64,000 nucleotides of DNA from Mycolicibacterium anyangense (lineage in GTDB: Bacteria > Actinomycetota > Actinomycetes > Mycobacteriales > Mycobacteriaceae): positions 1,550,001-1,614,000 of the forward strand of contig NZ_AP022620.1 in assembly GCF_010731855.1 (NCBI RefSeq), given 5' to 3'. Made by a program: the position numbers and the translations under genes. Below the pieces are notes generated by a model. It was not told where the DNA came from. It searched no databases and saw nothing but the letters and a program-made list of their open reading frames with translations. How positions within the stretch are numbered: the first letter of the stretch is position 1; each line of letters opens with the position of its first letter. Positions 50,283-57,903 of this stretch are shown here, piece after piece.

Positions 50283-52196
50283 ATGGAGATGTACAAGCCC
50301 TCCCTGGACTGGAGCAACGAGATCCCGCACTCGCTGCTGTGGGCGTGCAAGGCGTGGGCGATCAGCGCGGTACTGACAGTCCTGGTGCTGGTCCTGCTGG
50401 CTCGCTACACCGTGTGGGGGCGGCAGTTCTGGCGCGTCACCGGCGGGTACTTCCGCGGCCGCTCCAGCCTGGTGGTGTGGGCCTGGCTCGGGGTGCTGCT
50501 GTTCTCGACGATGATCGCGGTGCGCCTCGACGTCTTGCTCAGCTACTACAGCAATGACCTCTACTCGTCATTGCAGGTGGCCTTCGAGGGCGCCGGGGCC
50601 GGCAATATCGCGGTACGCGACTCCGGGGTCAACGGATTCTGGCTCGCCATCCTGACCTTCGCCCTCATCGTGACGGTCTACATCAGCAGGCAGATCATCG
50701 ACATCTACCTGATGCAGCGGTTCATCATCCGCTGGCGGGTCTGGCTGACCGACCACCTCACCGGTGACTGGCTGGGCCAGCAGGCCTACTACCGCGGGCG
50801 CTTCATCGACACACCGATCGACAACCCCGATCAGCGCATCCAGATGGACATCGACGTGTTCACCACCTGTACCGGTGCGGAGACGAACACGCCGACCGTG
50901 GGTACGTCGACCACGCTGCTGTTCGGTGCGATCAACTCGCTGGTGTCGGTGGTGTCCTTCGCCCCGATCCTCTGGCATCTGTCCGGGCCGTTGAGCGTGT
51001 TCGGGTTCACCCTCGGCCATGCACTGTTCTGGCTGGTGCTGGCCTATGTCGCGATCGCCACCGTCATCGCGTTCTGGATCGGTAAACCGTTGATCCTGTT
51101 GAGCTTTCGCAACGAGCTGACCAACGCCGCGTTCCGCTATGCCCTGATCCGGCTGCGCGACGCCGCCGAGGCGATCGGCTTCTACCGCGGCGAAGCCGCC
51201 GAACGCACCGTGTTGCGGTCCCGCTTCAGCGCGATCATCGCCAACTATCGCGCCTTCGTGGTGCGCAGCCTGTTCCTGCTGGGCTGGAACCAGACCATGA
51301 GCCAGATCATCACCCCGCTGCCGCTGGTGGTGCAGGCGCCCCGGCTGTTCGCCGGTCAGATCAGCTTCGGTGACGTCAGCCAGTCCTCCAGCGCATTCTC
51401 CAACATCCACGACTCGCTGGCGTTCTTCCGCAGCGTCTATGACTCGTTCGCCGCTTACCGGGCCACCATCATCCGGCTGGACGGGCTTGTCGAGGCCAAC
51501 GAACGGGCCCGCGAACTGCCACGGCTCGAGGCCGGGGAAAGTGCCGACGGCACAGTCGAATTGCGTGATGTCGACGTGCGCCGACCCAATGGCGAGGTAC
51601 TGATCGAGGGTCTGGATCTGCGCCTGCAGCCCGGCGAGGCGCTGGTGATCACCGGCCCGTCGGGCTGTGGTCGTACGACCCTGCTGCGCAGCCTGGCCCG
51701 GCTGTGGCCCTACAGCTCCGGGCAGCTGCTCCAGCCGGGCGGCGCTGACGGACACACGATGTTCCTGTCCCAGGTGCCCTACGTCCCGCTCGGTGATCTG
51801 CGCGCGGTACTGACCTATCCGGCAATCGAATCCAGCATCCCCGACCAACGCCTGCTCGCCGTGCTCGACGAGGTGGCACTGGGCCATCTGAGCTCCCGGC
51901 TCAGTGACGTGCAGGACTGGGCCAAGGTGCTCTCGCCGGGTGAACAGCAGCGCATCGCCTTCGCCCGCATCCTGCTCAGCGAACCGGGGGCGGTGTTCCT
52001 CGACGAGGCCACCTCCGCGGTCGACGAGGGTCAGGAGTATGCGCTGTACCGGCTGCTGCGCCGCACACTGCCGGACTGCATCGTGGTCTCGGTGACCCAC
52101 CGCAGCACCGTCGAACAGCACCACGAGCACCACCTGCGGCTGCTCGGCGGCGGAGCCTGGCAGCTCGACCGCCGGTCCGATCCGGTCGGTGTATGA
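50283..52196 (+). CDS. BacA/SbmA-type ABC transporter, copy 3 with Arg in Walker A
   Basis: A 637-residue paralogue: [36 protein letters not shown], signature [13 protein letters not shown] and Walker [13 protein letters not shown] are intact. Walker A, however, reads GPSGCGRT, with Arg464 (codon CGT at 51672-51674) in place of the invariant Lys. Such a change usually cripples ATP hydrolysis, so this copy may act as a regulatory or structural half of a heterodimer with copy 1 or 2, or be slower. The reading frame is otherwise undamaged. ATG at 50283. Confidence 0.9.
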   Translation: MEMYKPSLDWSNEIPHSLLWACKAWAISAVLTVLVLVLLARYTVWGRQFWRVTGGYFRGRSSLVVWAWLGVLLFSTMIAVRLDVLLSYYSNDLYSSLQVAFEGAGAGNIAVRDSGVNGFWLAILTFALIVTVYISRQIIDIYLMQRFIIRWRVWLTDHLTGDWLGQQAYYRGRFIDTPIDNPDQRIQMDIDVFTTCTGAETNTPTVGTSTTLLFGAINSLVSVVSFAPILWHLSGPLSVFGFTLGHALFWLVLAYVAIATVIAFWIGKPLILLSFRNELTNAAFRYALIRLRDAAEAIGFYRGEAAERTVLRSRFSAIIANYRAFVVRSLFLLGWNQTMSQIITPLPLVVQAPRLFAGQISFGDVSQSSSAFSNIHDSLAFFRSVYDSFAAYRATIIRLDGLVEANERARELPRLEAGESADGTVELRDVDVRRPNGEVLIEGLDLRLQPGEALVITGPSGCGRTTLLRSLARLWPYSSGQLLQPGGADGHTMFLSQVPYVPLGDLRAVLTYPAIESSIPDQRLLAVLDEVALGHLSSRLSDVQDWAKVLSPGEQQRIAFARILLSEPGAVFLDEATSAVDEGQEYALYRLLRRTLPDCIVVSVTHRSTVEQHHEHHLRLLGGGAWQLDRRSDPVGV

Positions 52197-52213
52197 GCCT
52201 GTGCCGCAACGAC

Positions 52214-53089
52214 TCAGCGCACCTCGGACAGCGCGAAAGCGTCGCCGCGCGTCTGCACCGTGAAGGCATGGGGTGCAGCGAAGTGGGCCGGCAGCAGCAT
52301 CGCGCCGCGCTCGACGGCGCTTTCCAGGATCAGCCGCCGGCTGGCCGCCGAGACGGGGCCGTCGCTGCAGAAGGCGCTGTTCCAGTCCGGTTGATACGCC
52401 TGCAGGGCGGAGTGCATCGAGTCTCCGGAGAAGACGGCGCTGCCCCCTGATCCGGTCAACCAACCGATGCTGTGCCCGGGGGTGTGACCGGGGCACAGCT
52501 GCAGCCGCAGGTAGTCATCGACATCGCAGCCTTCCCCCTCCCACAACTCCACCAGGTCGCGGTCGAAGACCGGTTTGACGGAGTCCTCGAAGACCAGGCC
52601 GTTGAAATCCTGTTCGCCGGGGCCGCCCGTCGTCGGGTCCCAGAACCGGAATTCGGTGGCGTTGATGTAGTAGCGGGCGTTGGGAAAGGTCGGCACCCAC
52701 TGCCCGCCCACGAGGGTGGTGTTCCAGCCCACGTGGTCGGCGTGCAGGTGGGTGCACACCACCGCGTCCACCTCGTCGGGGGTGATGCCGGCGGCCAGTA
52801 GCTGCTCGAGCCAATCGGTCTGCAGCATGCCGGCAAGGGGTGCCGTGCGCTTCTTGTGGTTGCCGTTGCAGGTGTCGACCAGGATGGTCTTCTGCGGGGT
52901 CCGGATCAGCCAGGTGTGCATGCTGAGGACGATCTGGTCGGTACCGGGAACCAGGAGCTGGGACATCGCATTCGGCCCTAGTTCCGCCACCAGTTCAGCG
53001 TCGAAGGACGGCACCATCAGGCCGGCAGGAACAGCGGTGCCGTAGCTCTCCTCGACGCGACCGACGGTGACATCTCCGAGATCGATCAT
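52214..53089 (-). CDS. MBL-fold metallohydrolase
   Basis: A 291-residue protein with the metallo-beta-lactamase fold. The HxHxDH motif THLHADH is at residues 113-119, GHTPGHS supplies the third metal-binding His and GDSMH and PAHF the rest. It may be a lactonase or a hydrolase of similar substrates; the specific substrate is unknown. It is convergent with the third BacA-like gene (17-base gap) and followed upstream by the flavoprotein gene on the same strand after 18 bases, so it may belong to the KstR-controlled unit. Confidence 0.88.
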   Translation of the reverse strand: MIDLGDVTVGRVEESYGTAVPAGLMVPSFDAELVAELGPNAMSQLLVPGTDQIVLSMHTWLIRTPQKTILVDTCNGNHKKRTAPLAGMLQTDWLEQLLAAGITPDEVDAVVCTHLHADHVGWNTTLVGGQWVPTFPNARYYINATEFRFWDPTTGGPGEQDFNGLVFEDSVKPVFDRDLVELWEGEGCDVDDYLRLQLCPGHTPGHSIGWLTGSGGSAVFSGDSMHSALQAYQPDWNSAFCSDGPVSAASRRLILESAVERGAMLLPAHFAAPHAFTVQTRGDAFALSEVR

Positions 53090-53107
53090 GCCGCAGCCTA
53101 ACCGACC

Positions 53108-54598
53108 TCAGGTGGCCCGATGCTGTGCGGCGTGAGCCCCGGCCCGCCTGCCGAAGAACGAACCCTCCCCCAGCTGCGTTCCGCTGGAATAGCCCTTGCC
53201 GTCCTGGGCGATATTGGAGGCGCCCGCACCCGCCGCGTACAGGCCCGGGATCACACTGCCGTCGGCGCGCTGCACCTGGCCGTCGACCGTGGTGGCCAGA
53301 CCGCCCATGGTGAAACCCGAGTACATGGCCCGGCCCAGCGACAGGTCGAACACGGCGTAGGGCCCGGTGTCCTGCGCGGCGAGGTAGTCGGGCTGCTTGT
53401 GGAAGTCGGGATCCTGCCCCTTGGCGGCGAACTCGTTGTAGCGCTCCAGCGTTGCGGCCAGGTTGCCCGCCGGAATGCCGAGAGCCTCCTCGATCTCGGC
53501 AACGGTCTCGTAGCCGTCGAGGAACTTGATGAGCGGCATCTCAGGCATCTCGGTGTGTGCCTCGTCGACGATGAGGTACGCGGTCTGTTCCGGTTGCTCC
53601 AGGACGAAGGCCGACGTCCGGGAGTGGTAGGAGTCCTCGGTGACGAACCGCTTGCCTTCGGCGTTGACAATCACCCCGGTCAGCAGGATTTCCGGCGGAT
53701 AAGCCGCGGCGGTGATGAACTTCTCGTCCATGAATTTCGTTGCGCCACCTACGGATTCGCCCAACCGGATGCCCAGTCCGTCGTCATTGGGATTGCCGAG
53801 GATGTAGGGGGCAACCAGACCGTGGTGTTTGGTCTTGCGCGGCTGGCCCAGCTCCGGGGTGTGTTCGGCCACCATCTCGGGGTTCATCACGAAACCGCCG
53901 GCGGCGATCACCACCGACGCGGCCCTGATGGCCCCGGTCTCGGCGAAACGCTTCCAGCGCGCCCCCACCACAGCGCCGTCCTCCACCACGAGGTTGGTGG
54001 CACCGGTCTCGTAGCGCAGCTGGACGCCAAGTTCGTCGGCGCGTTTGAGTAGCAGGTCGATCACCATCGACGCGCCGCCGAGCTCACCGGGCACCGGTAC
54101 CGAATGACCGCGCGGTGCCGGCGTGGCCTGCTCGCAGAACGGCCAGACCTTCTCGTTGCCGGTGTAGGACAGCCCCTCGGTGCCGGGCGGAACCACCACT
54201 TTGCCCGGATAGAAGCTGCGCTCGAACTCGAATCCGAGGTCTTCGAGCCAGTTGAAGTGCTCGACGCTGCCCTCGCAGTAGGCCCGGATCTTGTCATGCT
54301 CGGGTTCGCGCGACACCGCGACCAGATACTTGTACATCTCCTCGGCGGTGTCGGAGTGACCCGTCGCGATCTGGACCGCGGTGCCGCCGCCCAGATAGAA
54401 GTGGCCGCCGGCCATCGAGGTGGTGCCACCTGCGGCGGCGGCCTTCTCGAGCACCAGCACCCGGGCGCCGGCCGCTGCAGCGCTTACCGCGGCGCACCCG
54501 CCGGCGATACCGAAGCCGAGGACCAGCACGTCGACGTCATCGGACCACTCGGTGATCTCGGATGCCTCGACGGTTGCCGGGATGTCGAGCCCGCTCAT
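53108..54598 (-). CDS. FAD-binding flavoprotein of the fumarate reductase/KstD group (Rv1817-like)
   Basis: A 496-residue protein. The FAD Rossmann motif is VLGFGIAGGCAAVSAAAAG, GGTTSMAGGHFYLGGG follows, and LYAAGAGASNIAQDGKGYSSGTQLGEG is the C-terminal FAD motif. The fold is shared by 3-ketosteroid dehydrogenases and fumarate reductases. The substrate is not known; a KstR-type palindrome in front of the operon points to steroid breakdown. The ATG at 54598 overlaps the VOC gene stop by four bases (ATGA), with AGGAGC upstream. Confidence 0.85.
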   Translation of the reverse strand: MSGLDIPATVEASEITEWSDDVDVLVLGFGIAGGCAAVSAAAAGARVLVLEKAAAAGGTTSMAGGHFYLGGGTAVQIATGHSDTAEEMYKYLVAVSREPEHDKIRAYCEGSVEHFNWLEDLGFEFERSFYPGKVVVPPGTEGLSYTGNEKVWPFCEQATPAPRGHSVPVPGELGGASMVIDLLLKRADELGVQLRYETGATNLVVEDGAVVGARWKRFAETGAIRAASVVIAAGGFVMNPEMVAEHTPELGQPRKTKHHGLVAPYILGNPNDDGLGIRLGESVGGATKFMDEKFITAAAYPPEILLTGVIVNAEGKRFVTEDSYHSRTSAFVLEQPEQTAYLIVDEAHTEMPEMPLIKFLDGYETVAEIEEALGIPAGNLAATLERYNEFAAKGQDPDFHKQPDYLAAQDTGPYAVFDLSLGRAMYSGFTMGGLATTVDGQVQRADGSVIPGLYAAGAGASNIAQDGKGYSSGTQLGEGSFFGRRAGAHAAQHRAT

Positions 54599-55077
54599 TT
54601 CTGCTCCTGTCTGACATGGTCGAAGAACGCCTTGATCTCGGCGGGGATGGCGGCGTATTCCACGAAGGGCACCCCGGCAGCCGGGGCGGAGACGTAGGCG
54701 AATTTCATGCCGCCGGGCATCTCGCCCTGGGCGACGACGGTCGATGACGACGCGGCCTGGGCCAGGGTGGCGTCGAAGTCGTCGGTCTCCAGACAGATGT
54801 GGTGCAGGCCGGGCCCGTGCTCGTCGAGGAACTCGGTGTAGATGCTGGTGCCTCCGGTGGGCGCGATGACCTCGAGCTGGGTGTCGCCGGCGTAGCTCAG
54901 GGAGATGTCGGCCCGGTAGTCGGCCGGTTCGCCGCGGTGCCGGCAGGTGTCCGGACCGAAGTGGACGTCGGCCATCCGCACCCACTTCTTGGCACCGAGC
55001 AACGCGGACAACATCGACTCGGTGGAACCGAGATCGTGGGTCACCCAGGCAATCTGGACAGGTGTCTGGTTTGTCAT
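54595..55077 (-). CDS. VOC-superfamily protein
   Basis: A 160-residue two-module vicinal oxygen chelate protein with VQIAWVTHDLGSTESML at the start and GPGLHHICLETDDFD in the second half. The His/Glu positions of glyoxalase-like enzymes (H in HICLET, E in FVEYA) are present. Members include glyoxalases, dioxygenases and epimerases; this one is not assigned. It is the first gene behind a KstR-type operator and is translationally coupled to the flavoprotein, so the two probably act on the same ring compound. Confidence 0.8.
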   Translation of the reverse strand: MTNQTPVQIAWVTHDLGSTESMLSALLGAKKWVRMADVHFGPDTCRHRGEPADYRADISLSYAGDTQLEVIAPTGGTSIYTEFLDEHGPGLHHICLETDDFDATLAQAASSSTVVAQGEMPGGMKFAYVSAPAAGVPFVEYAAIPAEIKAFFDHVRQEQK

Positions 55078-55110
55078 CGCTACGAGGATATCGCCGCGCC
55101 GCCCAGCTGG

Positions 55111-55126
55111 CTAGAACGTGTTCTAG
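55111..55126 (-). promoter_or_regulatory. KstR-type operator
   Basis: CTAGAACGTGTTCTAG is a perfect inverted repeat (arms CTAGAAC/GTTCTAG) and contains TAGAACGTGTTCTA, which agrees fully with the TNNAACNNGTTNNA pattern of the steroid-catabolism repressor KstR. It lies 34 bases upstream of the VOC start and overlaps the TetR stop codon. It probably places the VOC-flavoprotein pair under KstR. Confidence 0.75.
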
Positions 55127-55812
55127 TGCCCAGCGGCCGCGAGGCGATCGACCACAAGGCGCACCTGGTGGTCGAACAGTGCGTGGGTGTCGGCGAAGGT
55201 GTCGACACCGTATTGGCCGAACACCTCCAGGCTGATCGCTCCCACTACAGCGGCCCACAACGTGGTGCAGCGGATCACCAGGGCATCGTCACCGGGAAAG
55301 CCGAACTCGGCACGAATCCGTTGGAGGTCTTCCGAAAGTGGCTGTGCCACAGCCCCTTCGGTCGCCGCAATATCGCCGCTCGCCAGCCCTTTGGCCACCG
55401 CGTCGAACAGGATCCCGACGACCCGGGTGCCCGGGCCGACAGTCAGCTCCGGGGGCGCGTGATAACCGGGGACCGGACTGCCGTAGAGCAGTGCCCATCG
55501 GGCCGGCTGCTCGAGTGCCCAGCGGCGCATGGCGTGCGCGATGGCCATCAGCTCGGACCGCCAGCCCCCCTCGGCCTCTCCGCGCGCCCGATCGACCGCG
55601 TCCGCCAGCTCGGAATAGGTGGCCACCAGCAATACCGTGAGTAGTTCGTCGCGGCTGGCGACGTAGCGGTAGACCGCCGAGGACGCCATCCCGAGATCGC
55701 GAGCGATGGCCCGCACCGACAAGCCGGCCGCCCCCTCGGCACTGAGCTGGCGGCGGGCGAGGTCGAGGATCTGGGCCTCGATGCGTTGCCGGGTTTCCTG
55801 GCGCTTGCCCAT
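55123..55812 (-). CDS. TetR-family regulator (Rv1816-like)
   Basis: A 229-residue repressor. The N-terminal HTH is LDLARRQLSAEGAAGLSVR then AIARDLGMASSAVYRYVASR, with the C-terminal ligand domain following (TetR_C_33-like). The ATG at 55812 gives the standard start; an earlier ATG at 55830 is also open. It is divergent from a deazaflavin reductase gene, with paired GAGCAsTGCTC palindromes in the gap, so it probably represses that gene and itself. Its stop overlaps the KstR-type palindrome for the next genes. Confidence 0.88.
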   Translation of the reverse strand: MGKRQETRQRIEAQILDLARRQLSAEGAAGLSVRAIARDLGMASSAVYRYVASRDELLTVLLVATYSELADAVDRARGEAEGGWRSELMAIAHAMRRWALEQPARWALLYGSPVPGYHAPPELTVGPGTRVVGILFDAVAKGLASGDIAATEGAVAQPLSEDLQRIRAEFGFPGDDALVIRCTTLWAAVVGAISLEVFGQYGVDTFADTHALFDHQVRLVVDRLAAAGH

Positions 55813-55813
55813 C

Positions 55814-55895
55814 GGAGCAGTGTGACACAAAACGAGATCACTGCTCTTGTTTTCTGAGCCGTGGCGTGCCAGCCTGAGAAACGAGAGCAGTGCTC
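55814..55895. promoter_or_regulatory. Paired palindromic operators, likely for the adjacent TetR
   Basis: GAGCAGTGCTC at 55885-55895 is a perfect 11-base palindrome. GATCACTGCTC at 55836-55846 matches it at 10 of 11 positions. The two sites are 49 bases apart, centre to centre, and together form a longer inverted repeat (ACTGCTCTTGTTTTCTGAG at 55840 with CTGAGAAACGAGAGCAGT at 55874). A degenerate third copy, GAGCAGTGTGA, begins at 55815. This layout is typical of a TetR protein controlling two divergent promoters. Confidence 0.65.
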
Positions 55896-55919
55896 ACATT
55901 TCTAGAATCAGGAGATCCG

Positions 55920-56363
55920 ATGACCCTTCACTACGACCGGCCCGGGACCGCCGCCCGTAGCTTCAACGCCGCCATCCGCCATCTCGCCGAACTCGGCATC
56001 AGCGTCGCCGGCAGCCGCGCGCTGCGGGTCCGCGGCCGGACCAGCGGCGTCATGCGCGGTGTCGTGGTCAACGTCTTGCGGGTCGACGGCGTCGACTACG
56101 TCATCTCTCCGCGCGGCACCACCCAGTGGGTGCGCAATGCCAGGGTGGCGGGTGCAGTGGAGGTCGGCCCTCGGTGGCGGCGCCGGACGGTACCGGTGAG
56201 CGAGGTCGCCGATGCCGCGAAGCCGCCGCTGTTGCAGCGTTATCTGGACCGCTGGTATTGGGAGGTCAAAGGACACATCGCCGGGTTGACGCCGACGTCC
56301 ACGCCCGATGAACTGCGGGCGGCCGCGCCGCTGATCCCGGCGTTCGCCCTCGGGTCGGCCTAG
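55920..56363 (+). CDS. Deazaflavin (F420)-dependent nitroreductase-type protein (Ddn-like)
   Basis: A 147-residue protein with the split-barrel FDOR fold. It shows VRGRTSGVMRGVVVNVLRVDGVDYVISPRG and WVRNARVAGAVEV, the typical N-terminal/core motifs of Ddn-like proteins that use F420H2 (or bind a related flavin). The substrate is unknown; family members reduce quinones and activate nitroimidazoles. The ATG at 55920 has GGAG upstream; an earlier in-frame ATG at 55890 lies inside the operator. It is probably repressed by the divergent TetR. Its end overlaps the convergent S1 protease stop by four bases. Confidence 0.85.
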   Translation: MTLHYDRPGTAARSFNAAIRHLAELGISVAGSRALRVRGRTSGVMRGVVVNVLRVDGVDYVISPRGTTQWVRNARVAGAVEVGPRWRRRTVPVSEVADAAKPPLLQRYLDRWYWEVKGHIAGLTPTSTPDELRAAAPLIPAFALGSA

Positions 56364-57052
56364 GGCTGCTGCTGCTGGGACGCGACGCTGACCACGCCGC
56401 CGACGTCCTGGCGCACGTGCTGCCCGGTGGCCTGCCACGACACCGCCGCGGGCAACGCTCCCCAGGTGCTGTTGAACAGCCCGATGAGGACGGCCTTGTT
56501 GTTGTCGACAGGCATGTAGACCGGGCCGCCGGAGTCGCCCTTCTTGCTGACCACTCCGTTGGTCATGGTGAACCAGCCGTTGTTGACCCGCTCGATGTTT
56601 CCGCAGCTCTCACCGGTGATCACACCGAAGTGGCAGACCGGCTGGCCGGCGGTCATGGCGGGCGCGGGGTCGGCGACCAGTTGGCGGCCGCCGGGAAGAA
56701 TGTTGTTGACCACGACGTCGGCGCCCAACCCGATGATCTCGTAGTCGGTGATCACCTCATCGGTCCGGACCACCGAACCGTCCGGGGTGTTGTCCTGGAA
56801 GGTCGAAACCATGCCGATGAATCGGCCGTCCTTGTCGGTGACCGGCCCGCTGCCTCGACAGTGCCCGGCGGAGAAAGCGATCCGCGCAACCGGGTCGACG
56901 TAACCAAGGGTGCAGACATTGCTGTCCTGGTGAATCTCCATGCCCGGGGACACCACGACACCGGGATCGGCCTGTGCCACCGGAGCCACCGTCGAGCACA
57001 GCGCTGCGGCCGCAACCGCAGCCAGTGCGTACCGAAGAGCTAAGCGGGCCAC
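56360..57052 (-). CDS. Secreted trypsin-like serine protease (Rv1815-like)
   Basis: A 230-residue secreted protein. A signal peptide (residues 1-28, cut at AQA-DP) is followed by a small S1-fold domain with the catalytic His in SAGHC (His64), a possible Asp at 103 (TDYEI) and Ser in GDSGGP (Ser174). Two Cys pairs (C47/C65, and C140/C150) would stabilise it. It may act outside the cell; targets are unknown. M. tuberculosis Rv1815 is at the same position, next to the TetR Rv1816. The C-terminus is Gln-rich (QQQQP). Confidence 0.85.
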   Translation of the reverse strand: MARLALRYALAAVAAAALCSTVAPVAQADPGVVVSPGMEIHQDSNVCTLGYVDPVARIAFSAGHCRGSGPVTDKDGRFIGMVSTFQDNTPDGSVVRTDEVITDYEIIGLGADVVVNNILPGGRQLVADPAPAMTAGQPVCHFGVITGESCGNIERVNNGWFTMTNGVVSKKGDSGGPVYMPVDNNKAVLIGLFNSTWGALPAAVSWQATGQHVRQDVGGVVSVASQQQQP

Positions 57053-57092
57053 CTTACACCCCGATCCGTCGGCGACCCGTCAACGACGCGGT

Positions 57093-57154
57093 CGCAATAG
57101 TGTGTCGACTGTGTATCGGCGTCAGCCGCCAATCGTTACCAACGCACTATTGCG
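57093..57154. promoter_or_regulatory. Inverted repeat CGCAATAGTG/CACTATTGCG
   Basis: A perfect 10-base arm, CGCAATAGTG at 57093-57102, is repeated inverted at 57145-57154, separated by 42 bases. It lies between the LysM/lectin gene stop and the protease start on the same strand. It could be an operator for the protease or a hairpin in the 131-base intergenic region. No regulator gene lies beside it. Confidence 0.4.
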
Positions 57155-57183
57155 TACCCGCGTCGTTCCCGCAGGAATCCCGA

Positions 57184-57765
57184 TCAGGGGATGGTGACGA
57201 CCTGCCCGACGTTGATCAGGTCAGGGTTGGCGATCCCGCTGGCCGCGGCGATCTCCGGGTAACGGTTGCCGTCACCGTAGAACCGCTCGGCGATGGCCCA
57301 CAGGGTGTCGCCCTCGACCACGGTGTAGGTGCGGGGCTCCGGAGCAGGCGGCGTGGGCTCGGCGATGGGCTCCTCGACAGCCACCGGCGCGATCTCCACG
57401 ACCTCGGCCTCGGGGGCCTCCGGCGGCGGGGCATCGGTCTCGGTGCGCGACGACCAGGCCGGACCGTCAGCGGCGTAGAGCACGACGTTGCGGTCGTCCT
57501 GCAGCACCAGCTTGACGCTCTTCTTGCCCTTGGTGTCGGTGTGCCACACCGGCTTGTCGGCGGTGTAGAGCACGAAGTTGCCGTCGGTCTGAACCTCGGC
57601 GCGGACCACGTCCTGACCGTTGGTGCCGGTCGCCCAGACTGCCTCGCCGCGAGCGGCGAGCACCAGGTTGCCGTCCTCCTGCAGGGTCAGGGTGTAGGCC
57701 CCGTTGGGCGAGGTGAGCGAATCGCCCTTGCCCAGCTTCTGTCCTTCGGTAAGTGTGTCTCCCAC
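57184..57765 (-). CDS. Bulb-type mannose lectin plus LysM protein
   Basis: A 193-residue protein. Residues 1-110 are a bulb-type mannose-binding lectin domain with three QxDxNxVxY-type repeats (LQEDGNLVLA, VQTDGNFVLY, LQDDRNVVLY). A Pro/Glu-rich linker follows (EAPEAEVVEIAPVAVEEPI) and a LysM domain ends the chain (TYTVVEGDTLWAIAERFYGDG to VTIP). There is no signal peptide. A related M. smegmatis lectin with this two-domain layout has been described as mannose-binding. The start is GTG at 57765 with a perfect AGGAGG. It may bind mannosylated glycans and peptidoglycan. Confidence 0.87.
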   Translation of the reverse strand: MGDTLTEGQKLGKGDSLTSPNGAYTLTLQEDGNLVLAARGEAVWATGTNGQDVVRAEVQTDGNFVLYTADKPVWHTDTKGKKSVKLVLQDDRNVVLYAADGPAWSSRTETDAPPPEAPEAEVVEIAPVAVEEPIAEPTPPAPEPRTYTVVEGDTLWAIAERFYGDGNRYPEIAAASGIANPDLINVGQVVTIP

Positions 57766-57876
57766 GAACTTTCCTCCTGTAAGACGCCCTCTTCTCGGGC
57801 GCGCGTAGGAAGCCTACTGAGTCAGTCGAGCGAATTGTCGTGTTGTGATCAATACGACGGAAACACACAGCAAACG

Positions 57877-57901
57877 GTTGCCGACATCGGCCAGTGGCAA
57901 C
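57877..57901 (-). terminator. Hairpin just after the FAD oxidoreductase gene
   Basis: GTTGCC at 57877-57882 pairs with GGCAAC at 57896-57901, with a 13-base loop that can pair further inside. It starts 3 bases after the stop of the minus-strand oxidoreductase gene, where a terminator of the esterase-to-oxidoreductase run would be expected. Confidence 0.5.
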
Positions 57902-57903
57902 GT

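Noticed and set aside
50568..52496. A 642-codon minus-strand open frame opposite the third ABC gene and the MBL gene end
   Set aside because: The product is rich in Arg, Gln, Gly and Asp, has no membrane segment or motif, and covers two supported genes. The first two BacA-like copies show shorter shadows of the same kind.
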